NCBI GenBank assembly: GCA_013151875.1
Contig: JAADHL010000143.1
Location: forward strand, 1 to 9,346
Direction of reading: 5' to 3'
Origin: Deltaproteobacteria bacterium
Lineage (GTDB): Bacteria > Myxococcota_A > UBA9042 > DTJE01
Length of the DNA stretch: 9,346 bases
Of this stretch, positions 1-5,517 are shown piece by piece. Made by a program: the position numbers and the translations under genes. The notes under the pieces are model-generated. The model saw only the letters and a program-made list of their open reading frames with translations. It ran no database searches and was not told the DNA's origin. The first letter of the stretch is position 1, and every line of letters starts with the position of its first letter.

Positions 1-417
1 CTTCACCAGTTTATCGCGCCCAGTAAACCCTCGGGCCACCCGCACCGCGCTCATGGTGGCCTCGGTGCCCGAGTTGACCAGCCGCAGCTTTTCGATGCTC
101 GGGAACGCCCTCTTCACCGCCTCGGCCAGGTCCACCTCTCCCTCAGTGGGGACTCCATAAGAAAAACCCTTTCCAAGGGCGTGTTCCAGCGCGGCGACAA
201 CGACCGGATGCCTGTGACCAAGGATGAGGGGACCGTAAGCCAGGATCAGGTCCACGTACCGGTTGCCGTCCAGGTCAACCAGCCAGGCGCCCTCACCGTG
301 ATCGACAAAGAATGGACTGCCGCCCACGGCCCTGTGCGCGCGCACCGGGCTGTTCACGCCGCCGGGTATGGACAGTTCCGCCCTGACCATGGCCTCAACT
401 GATTTTTTCATTTCCAT
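1..417 (-). CDS. hemL: Glutamate-1-semialdehyde 2,1-aminomutase, N-terminal part (3' end outside window)
   Basis: This PLP-dependent cytoplasmic enzyme converts glutamate-1-semialdehyde to 5-aminolevulinate in the C5 route of tetrapyrrole (heme) synthesis. The 139 codons visible read from a start at 417 and run off the left edge with no stop. Family landmarks appear in the expected order: 'IPGGVNSPVRAH' near residue 18, 'DLDGNRYVDL', 'GPLILGHRHP', 'SYGVPTEGEVDLA' and 'LVNSGTEATMSAVRVAR', the last being the PLP-phosphate region. The catalytic lysine lies beyond the edge. Two start codons fit: ATG at 417 and ATG at 411. The GAGGAA ribosome-binding site at 421-426 is 3 nt from the first and 9 nt from the second, so 411 has the better spacing. 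The gene lies 32 nt downstream of alr on the same strand and is probably co-transcribed with it. Identification is firm; only the exact start is open. Confidence 0.95.
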   Translation of the reverse strand, partial: MEMKKSVEAMVRAELSIPGGVNSPVRAHRAVGGSPFFVDHGEGAWLVDLDGNRYVDLILAYGPLILGHRHPVVVAALEHALGKGFSYGVPTEGEVDLAEAVKRAFPSIEKLRLVNSGTEATMSAVRVARGFTGRDKLVK

Positions 418-420
418 TTG

Positions 421-426
421 TTCCTC
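421..426 (-). promoter_or_regulatory. Ribosome-binding site of hemL
   Basis: The minus strand reads GAGGAA here, inside the short alr-hemL gap. It is 9 nt from the ATG at 411 but only 3 nt from the ATG at 417. This suggests translation starts at 411, so that the first two codons of the longer reading are not used. Confidence 0.55.
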
Positions 427-449
427 AATCAAAATAATTTCCCAGAATT

Positions 450-1625
450 CTATCTTTGGATTTCTTTCCTGGAATCTTTTCCTGGAATTTCTTTCCTCGG
501 AACCGATTCAGCGATGCGTGTCGTGACCTCGTAGTTGATCGTGCCCGCCCAGGACGCGAACTGCTCGGCCGTCACTTCCTCTTCGCCGTCCGACCCCAAA
601 AGCACGACCTCGTCCCCCGGCGCCACGCCCGGAATGTCCGTCACGTCCACCATGACCATGTTCATGCACACCCGTCCCCGAACCTGGGCACGCCGGCCAT
701 TGACGAGGACCCAGGCCATGTTCGACACGCCGCGGTCATATCCGTCGTAATAGCCTACCGGCAGCACGGCAATCCTGGTCGGATGCGTGGTCCGGAAGGT
801 CCGACCGTAGCCCACGTACTCCCCGGCGGGCACGTTCTTGACCTGGGCCACCACCGTCTTCCAGGTCATGGCCGGCCGGATCGCCAATTGGTTGCGATGG
901 GTAAGGGCCGCGGTCACGAATGTCTCGGTCGAGGGCCACATGCCGTAGGCCGCAATACCGACACGGACCATGTCCAGATGGGCCTCCGGCCACAATATCG
1001 TGGCCGCCGAGTTACCCACGCTGCGCACGGCCGGATCAAGTCCCCTGGTCTTCAATGAGGCCACTATTTCGTTGAAACGCGCCAGTTGTCCGCGGGCAAA
1101 ACGGTGATCCGTGGTGTCCTCGATGTCCGCGAAATGAGTGGAAAGGCCGTTGATCCTGACCCAGTCCAGCCCGGCTGCCGTCGACACCAGTTCGGCCGCG
1201 TCGTCGATGCCGACCCCCTGACGATTGGTCCCGGTCTCGATCTTGATGATGACGTCGATCCCGCGACCGGCCTCCCGGCCCGCCCGGTCCAAGGCAGTCA
1301 AAAGTTCACGGTCATAGGCCGTCACCTCGGCCCCGGTGGCGGCCACGTCGCCCGCCTGTTCGGGAGTCACGTTGCCCAGGATCACCAGCGGAGTCTCGAT
1401 TCCCGCCCCGCGCAGTCTCTGGGCCTCCCACACGTCGTTCACGCACAGCGCGTCCGCGCCGCCGTCGACGAACACTCGTGCGGCCAGTTCCATGCCGTGC
1501 CCATATGCATTGGCCTTGACCACCGGCGCCAGCCTGCACCCCGGTCCCACCAACCGCCTGAACTCGGCCAGGTTGCCCAAAAGGGCGTCCCTGGATATCT
1601 CGCACCATGTGAGCCGCTGCGCCAT
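450..1625 (-). CDS. alr: Alanine racemase
   Basis: This PLP-dependent cytoplasmic enzyme interconverts L- and D-alanine and supplies D-Ala for peptidoglycan. The 391-residue product is slightly long for the family (about 360-380). The PLP lysine is K37 in 'VVKANAYGHG'. 'IKIETGTNRQG' (about 127-137) matches the segment holding the usually carbamylated Lys and an active-site Arg. The catalytic tyrosine of the C-terminal beta domain is Y273 in 'YVGYGRTF'. 'VGYYDGYDRG' (290-299), 'RVCMNMVMVDVTD' (318-330) and 'NYEVTTRI' (364-371) complete the fold. In the 'CMNM' segment an Asn stands where many family members have Asp. After 'SVPR' the protein ends in an unusual Lys/Glu-rich tail encoded by a short DNA repeat. 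Start at ATG 1625 is supported by GGAGGT at 1629-1634, only 3 nt upstream. It is the first gene of an alr-hemL unit. Confidence 0.97.
   Translation of the reverse strand: MAQRLTWCEISRDALLGNLAEFRRLVGPGCRLAPVVKANAYGHGMELAARVFVDGGADALCVNDVWEAQRLRGAGIETPLVILGNVTPEQAGDVAATGAEVTAYDRELLTALDRAGREAGRGIDVIIKIETGTNRQGVGIDDAAELVSTAAGLDWVRINGLSTHFADIEDTTDHRFARGQLARFNEIVASLKTRGLDPAVRSVGNSAATILWPEAHLDMVRVGIAAYGMWPSTETFVTAALTHRNQLAIRPAMTWKTVVAQVKNVPAGEYVGYGRTFRTTHPTRIAVLPVGYYDGYDRGVSNMAWVLVNGRRAQVRGRVCMNMVMVDVTDIPGVAPGDEVVLLGSDGEEEVTAEQFASWAGTINYEVTTRIAESVPRKEIPGKDSRKEIQR
461..497. repeat. Short direct repeats at the 3' end of alr
   Basis: On the plus strand 'tttctttcct' occurs at 461-470 and again at 488-497, 27 nt apart, so it encodes 'RKEI' twice in the Alr tail. 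Overlapping it, 'tttcctggaat' occurs at 466-476 and 479-489, 13 nt apart. The purine/pyrimidine strand bias and nested repeats look like slipped-strand expansion. Confidence 0.7.
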
Positions 1626-1628
1626 CGC

Positions 1629-1634
1629 ACCTCC
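1629..1634 (-). promoter_or_regulatory. Ribosome-binding site of alr
   Basis: The minus strand reads GGAGGT just before the alr ATG at 1625. It is a near-perfect Shine-Dalgarno core with a short 3-nt spacer. No better start codon is seen nearby. Confidence 0.6.
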
Positions 1635-1645
1635 AACGGTCGCGA

Positions 1646-1651
1646 AATCAT
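1646..1651 (-). promoter_or_regulatory. Possible -10 element of the alr-hemL promoter
   Basis: The minus strand reads TATGAT here, 21 nt upstream of the alr start, which matches the sigma-70 -10 consensus TATAAT at five of six bases. The sequence about 17 nt further upstream (GTCAAA) is a poor -35. The site is suggestive only; it would give a very short leader. Confidence 0.3.
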
Positions 1652-1715
1652 AACACCAACAATCCCGTTTTTGACTTCCGGCCGCCCTGCTTGCTTACTG
1701 CCGAACACTCGGGTA

Positions 1716-1735
1716 ATGATTCGACGTTGAGTCAT
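1716..1735. promoter_or_regulatory. Imperfect 20-bp palindrome in the divergent alr / thyX promoter gap
   Basis: The sequence atgattcgacgttgagtcat is nearly identical to its own reverse complement: 8 of 10 arm pairs match, and the other two would be G-T in RNA. It lies in the only non-coding gap between divergent genes, 26 nt upstream of the thyX ATG. It could be an operator for a dimeric regulator or a small leader hairpin. No specific regulator is recognised. The rest of the gap (1626-1761) shows no other clear structure. Confidence 0.35.
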
Positions 1736-1761
1736 CAACGGCAAAACACGAGGTTGTGGGT

Positions 1762-2301
1762 ATGGCGAAGGTGCTGTTGGCCGGTTACAACGTGGACCGT
1801 GACGTGTTGGACGAGGTCGTGGGAAACAGGGCGGACCCTCCACCGCTCACGCCGGAAACCGTGTCCGCCGCGTATGCGAGGATCTCCAGGGATCCACGTC
1901 CAGTGACGGAACTCAGAAAGGACTCCTGCGAGGACGTTGCGCGTGCGCGCAGGTCCATGAGCACCATCGTGTTCAAGTACGGGCATCACTCGGTTGCCGA
2001 GCACGCGGCCTTCAACTTCGACATCCTGGACGTGTCCAGGCTGGCGGTCGAGTCCATCGAGCGCCACAGGCTGGCCTCGTACACTGAAAAGTCCCAGCGC
2101 TACATCCGCCTCGGGGAGGACTTCGTGGTGCCCGTGGAGGTGCGCGAGGCGGGGCTGGATTCAGTGACTATGTCCATCGCTGCTTCGGCAGGTATGGGGC
2201 GCTGCTGGACGGCCTGCTCGCAAACGGCGTGGACAAGGGCCTGGCTGGTGAAGACGCGCGCTATGCGCTGCCGCTGGCCACATCGGCCCAACTGGGAATG
2301 A
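1762..2301 (+). CDS. thyX: Flavin-dependent thymidylate synthase ThyX, N-terminal domain (first piece of a frameshifted gene)
   Basis: ThyX makes dTMP from dUMP using methylene-tetrahydrofolate and FAD-bound hydride. Residues 1-133 are clearly ThyX: 'GHHSVAEHAAFNFDI' (74-88), then 'SRLAVESIERHR' and the signature 'RHRLASYTEKSQRY' (101-114), matching the RHR-x7-S FAD/dUMP motif. After about 'EAGLD' (codon ending at 2160) the frame stops resembling ThyX and ends at TGA 2299-2301. The family sequence resumes in the -1 frame from 2160. This piece and the next entry are therefore one gene of about 473 codons, broken by a one-base indel near 2150-2165. The ATG at 1762 is preferred over GTG 1756 because GAGG at 1750-1753 lies 8 nt upstream. 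As written, the protein would be truncated and non-functional unless the lesion is a sequencing error. Confidence 0.88.
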   Translation: MAKVLLAGYNVDRDVLDEVVGNRADPPPLTPETVSAAYARISRDPRPVTELRKDSCEDVARARRSMSTIVFKYGHHSVAEHAAFNFDILDVSRLAVESIERHRLASYTEKSQRYIRLGEDFVVPVEVREAGLDSVTMSIAASAGMGRCWTACSQTAWTRAWLVKTRAMRCRWPHRPNWE

Positions 2302-3182
2302 CCGTGAACGGCAGGACCCTGGAGTACATGATCCGCCTGCTCGGGGCCAGCCCTCTGGCCGAGGCGCGCGAGCTCGGCGGCCTGCTCCTGGACGCCGGCA
2401 TGAGCATCGCCCCGTCGCTGCTGTTGTTCTATGAACCGGGACCTTACCTGACGGATCGGACCGGGGACCTGGCCGCCGCGGTAAAAAGCCTGTGGCCGGA
2501 CGACGCTGGACGCGACCGAGGACCCGGCGAACCCGAGGTAGCGCGGCTGGAACACGCAACCCCAGACGGCGACGGGCGTGTGCTGGCCGCCCTTGCGCAA
2601 CCATGTCTGTCCTGTGGATACGACGAGGCGCTCACGAGGGTCAAGGCGCTGGACGGCAACGGGCTCTCGGACCTGTTCCGGGCGGTGACGCGCCACATGA
2701 CAATCCACGACCAGCCGCCACGCGAGTTCGAGCATGCGTCGATGACATTCGAGCTGGTGCTTTCGTCAGCGGCTTTCGGGCAACTGAAACGCCATCGGAT
2801 GAGTTCCCAGACGGCCCTGCCGTACGACCCTGGACTGGGCATCACCGTGCCTCCCGCCGTTTCGAATGCCGGGCTGGAAAGCGCCCTGCGCGAAGCAGCG
2901 GACGACGCCGAGGACATGGCCGCGCAAATAGGCTGCAACAATCCGGCTTCCGCCTATGCCTTGCTGAACGCGCACCGGCGGCGCGTACTGGTCACGTTGA
3001 ACCTGCGCGAAATGTACCATGTCAGCCGCCTGCGCGAGGACGAGCACGCCCAGTGGGATATCAGGGCCGTGGCCGCCGAAATGTCCCGCCTGGCGCGTGA
3101 GGCCTTCCCGGTGTGCGCCGGACTGCTCGGCGGAAAGCACGAGGTCGAGGGGAGACTCGCGCTCAGCCTTGACCCCCCATAA
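2160..3182 (+). CDS. thyX: ThyX, remainder of domain 1 plus a second ThyX-like domain (second piece of the frameshifted gene)
   Basis: Homology resumes at 2160 with 'FSDYVHRCFGRYGALL' and runs without a stop to 3182. The first start codon in this frame is GTG 2229, which lies inside the domain and is probably not a real start. Numbered as a joined 473-residue protein, 'DARYALPLATSAQLGMTVN' (165-183) finishes domain 1. A linker with 'CLSC' (282-285) follows. A second ThyX-like domain then has 'FEHASMTFEL' (323-332), 'QLKRHRMSSQTALPYD' (341-356) and 'HVSRLREDEHAQWDIR' (420-435). The last matches the dUMP-contacting 'LRxDxHAQWEI' helix of single-domain ThyX. Domain 1 has lost that helix motif ('IRLLGASPLAEARELG'), while domain 2 has lost the NE-x-S-x-RY part of the RHR motif. 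Double-length ThyX proteins are, to my recollection, known in Chlamydia. Gap to the next gene is 42 nt. Confidence 0.87.
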   Translation, partial: FSDYVHRCFGRYGALLDGLLANGVDKGLAGEDARYALPLATSAQLGMTVNGRTLEYMIRLLGASPLAEARELGGLLLDAGMSIAPSLLLFYEPGPYLTDRTGDLAAAVKSLWPDDAGRDRGPGEPEVARLEHATPDGDGRVLAALAQPCLSCGYDEALTRVKALDGNGLSDLFRAVTRHMTIHDQPPREFEHASMTFELVLSSAAFGQLKRHRMSSQTALPYDPGLGITVPPAVSNAGLESALREAADDAEDMAAQIGCNNPASAYALLNAHRRRVLVTLNLREMYHVSRLREDEHAQWDIRAVAAEMSRLAREAFPVCAGLLGGKHEVEGRLALSLDPP

Positions 3183-3224
3183 GGGATCGAATATTGTTTA
3201 GCGCGTATGAACGGGGGCATTCGG

Positions 3225-3281
3225 ATGACTAGATACGTATTCCTGTCGGGCCTCGCGGCCGCGCTCGCGGCACTCGGATGC
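3225..3281 (+). other. Lipoprotein signal peptide and lipobox of the VWA protein
   Basis: The first 19 codons give an Arg near the N-terminus, a hydrophobic core (VFLSGLAAALAA) and 'ALGC', a standard signal-peptidase II site. The next residue is Asn rather than Asp. By the enterobacterial sorting rule this favours the outer membrane, although that rule may not hold in this lineage. Confidence 0.8.
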
Positions 3282-5498
3282 AACGAGGTACCGGTCGGCA
3301 ATCTCACCTCATCCTACGTCGTCCAGGTGGAAGAACTCAGGGAACATGCCACCCCGGCCAAGCTGGACATCCTGTGGGTCGTGGACGATTCGCCGTCCAT
3401 GTGCCAGGAACAGCAGAGCCTGGCCCGCAACTTCCGGACGTTCCTGAATGTATTCAAACAGTTCGCCGGTATCGACATGCGACTGGCCGTTACCACCACG
3501 AACGTGTGCCCCAAGGACAAGGCCGGCGCCGTCCGGGGCAAATTCGTTTATCACCCTGCGACCGAATTCCCGCCTGGATGCGTTCAGAACAGGGTTGTTC
3601 CTTGCCTGGATGATTCACAATGCCAGAACAATCCCAGTCTTCCCGATTCGAAAAACTGGGTGTGCGAGCCCAAACCGGCCCAGTACATGTACACCTGTGA
3701 CAAACCAACAACTGGAGAATACGGCACGGACCCCTTCCCAGGCGAGATTCTGCATTCAGTAAACTCGATCTGCCGGTACAAGTGCGACCGTGAGAACGCG
3801 CCCGCCGAGTGCGCGCGGGTCTTCGGCGAGCCGGAGGGCTGCGTTGCGACATGCGGGACCTCGTGCTCGGTTTCCACGTGCCAGTCCGAAACCTCTCTGT
3901 CCGTGCCGGACGGTTGCGGACTCATGTGCGCGGTGGGCGCCGATTGCGACTCAAAGTGCAACGAGGTCCTGAAGGACGCTGCAAAGTGCGCCGAAATCTG
4001 CGGCCTGGAACCAAAGGCATGCTTTGACAAGTGTTCCGAGGTTTCCAAGGGACCGAGTTGCGAAAACGTGTGCGCGTCCGACTGGGACTGCATGAAAAAG
4101 TGCGAGTCCTACCTTTTCGACAGCGTCAAATGCGCGAACGTATGCACCGGCGGGTCATGCTTTGATACCTGCTCCAATACCGAGTTCAAGAAGCAGGACT
4201 TCCTGTGTTCGCTGGTATGCGACGGTTCGTACGACTGTGACGATAAGTGCCTGGCCGAGTTCGGGGACTCGACCTATAGATGCCTGTATCCCGGCGGAGA
4301 CCAGTCCCGGGCAGGCTGCCTGCTGCCCCCATCCACCAGATATTGCCCCGCCAATGGCCCGAAAATGCTGGATCGTGAGGTCGCCGAGCGCTATTTCGAC
4401 GACTGGAAGGCCCTGAAATGGGCGGGCAACCCGGCCTGGCAGGGTCTGGACGACGACACTGTCAGGGACCTGATCTTCGAGCAGTTGTTTATCTGCATGG
4501 CTTCGGTAGATGTGTCACAGAGCCTCTGCGGCAGCCAGGAACAGGGTCTTTTGGCCGCTTGGATGGCTTTGGATAAGAACGGCGAGAACGCGGCCCAGGC
4601 CGCATCTTTCCTGCGCGACGACGCATTCCTGCTGATCATCTTCGTGTCCGACGAGGACGATTGTTCATCAGAATACAGAATACCTTCAATCGAGGCGGGC
4701 AAGTGCGCCTGCAAGGCGGATACCAACGGATGTACCCCAGACGGAAAGTGCGAAAGTAATGAAAAGTGCTTTGACGGCAATGGTAACCTGAAATGTGTCG
4801 ATGGGCTTAACAACCCAATCAATTGTAACAGCGACAAAGCCATTGTTGCCTGTCCTTTGTATCCAACCTCTACTTTTATCAACCGACTCAAATCCCTCAA
4901 ACCGGACCCTGCTCAGGTAGTTGTTGCGACTATTGTCGGCGACGTAATTCCCGGTTCGACCACGTCGCCTTCAATGGATGCGGACGCAATCCGCGAGCGC
5001 TACTATGAGTGTAAATGCGACAAGATCAAATACGCTGGTTCTCAACAATACGCGACCCTGACGTATGGATGCCTTTCCGCCCAGGGCAAGGCGGACATCG
5101 GCAACCGGTACATGCAGGTGGCGGCCGGATTCGGCCCCAGGTACGGACAGACATCCAATATCTGCGACGACCAGGGTCTTGAAGGCTCCCTGGAAAAGAT
5201 CGCGAACCTGGTGATACCCCTGCTGACAGCGATCTGCCTGCCGCGCCCCATGGATGAGGACGAGTACCTCGAAGTGACGGTGGTCAACCAGTTCGATGAA
5301 ACGTTCCCGCAGCAGGAAATAACGCCCACGAACCCTGACGGTGACTTCGAGTTGATCAAAAACTTCCCGGCGTGTCCCAAGTTCAGCGCCGCGGATGGGC
5401 ACAGCACGTTCAACGCCGTACGGTTCGCCCAGCCACTGGAGTATCTCGACAGGGTCCAGATGACCTACAAGGCGACTCCCTTCTACGTCAAGCCATAA
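3225..5498 (+). CDS. Large Cys-rich lipoprotein with an interrupted VWA domain
   Basis: No named homologue is recognised. The 757-residue product begins with a lipoprotein signal, 'MTRYVFLSGLAAALAALGC', with lipobox Cys 19, so it is probably anchored in the outer membrane. ATG 3225 is preferred over ATG 3207: it gives a normal signal peptide and has a G-rich stretch (3213-3218) 6 nt upstream. A VWA fold starts at 'LDILWVVDDSPSM' (about 47-59), where DDSPS gives the metal-site DxSxS pattern. It resumes near 459 with 'DDAFLLIIFVSDEDDCS'. Between them sits a ~270-residue insert with paired CxxxC motifs repeating about every 24 residues. A second Cys cluster lies at about 480-543. About 55 cysteines (7%) predict a heavily disulfide-bonded exported protein, perhaps for adhesion or metal-dependent ligand binding. 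It lies 19 nt before tolB. VWA and lipoprotein calls are solid; the role is unknown. Confidence 0.85.
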   Translation: MTRYVFLSGLAAALAALGCNEVPVGNLTSSYVVQVEELREHATPAKLDILWVVDDSPSMCQEQQSLARNFRTFLNVFKQFAGIDMRLAVTTTNVCPKDKAGAVRGKFVYHPATEFPPGCVQNRVVPCLDDSQCQNNPSLPDSKNWVCEPKPAQYMYTCDKPTTGEYGTDPFPGEILHSVNSICRYKCDRENAPAECARVFGEPEGCVATCGTSCSVSTCQSETSLSVPDGCGLMCAVGADCDSKCNEVLKDAAKCAEICGLEPKACFDKCSEVSKGPSCENVCASDWDCMKKCESYLFDSVKCANVCTGGSCFDTCSNTEFKKQDFLCSLVCDGSYDCDDKCLAEFGDSTYRCLYPGGDQSRAGCLLPPSTRYCPANGPKMLDREVAERYFDDWKALKWAGNPAWQGLDDDTVRDLIFEQLFICMASVDVSQSLCGSQEQGLLAAWMALDKNGENAAQAASFLRDDAFLLIIFVSDEDDCSSEYRIPSIEAGKCACKADTNGCTPDGKCESNEKCFDGNGNLKCVDGLNNPINCNSDKAIVACPLYPTSTFINRLKSLKPDPAQVVVATIVGDVIPGSTTSPSMDADAIRERYYECKCDKIKYAGSQQYATLTYGCLSAQGKADIGNRYMQVAAGFGPRYGQTSNICDDQGLEGSLEKIANLVIPLLTAICLPRPMDEDEYLEVTVVNQFDETFPQQEITPTNPDGDFELIKNFPACPKFSAADGHSTFNAVRFAQPLEYLDRVQMTYKATPFYVKP
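3771..4283 (+). repeat. Seven tandem ~24-residue paired-CxxxC repeats in the VWA lipoprotein
   Basis: Numbering from the upstream ATG at 3207, unit-leading cysteines fall at 189, 212, 237, 261, 285, 309 and 334, with a final Cys at 359: intervals of 23, 25, 24, 24, 24, 25 and 25. The five central-to-late units follow C-x3-C, a 4-6 residue loop, C-x3-C, then 8-11 residues. The first two units are degenerate. CxxxC pairs of this kind suit short helical hairpins cross-linked by disulfides. The residues between the cysteines vary widely, so only the cysteine frame is conserved. Confidence 0.8.
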
Positions 5499-5517
5499 CC
5501 AACCAGGCGGCCCTGAA

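Noticed and set aside
456..1058. 200-codon open frame on the plus strand opposite alr
   Set aside because: It is an antisense shadow of a well-recognised gene in G+C-rich DNA, rich in His, Arg and Pro with no domain resemblance.
2145..2165. Programmed -1 ribosomal frameshift in thyX
   Set aside because: No X-XXY-YYZ slippery heptamer fits the reading frame here, and no obvious downstream pseudoknot was seen. A simple one-base indel explains the break better.
3584..4093. 169-codon open frame on the minus strand opposite the Cys-rich region
   Set aside because: It is a complement of the repeated Cys codons with no start signal or family resemblance; the plus-strand frame has the signal peptide and VWA motifs.
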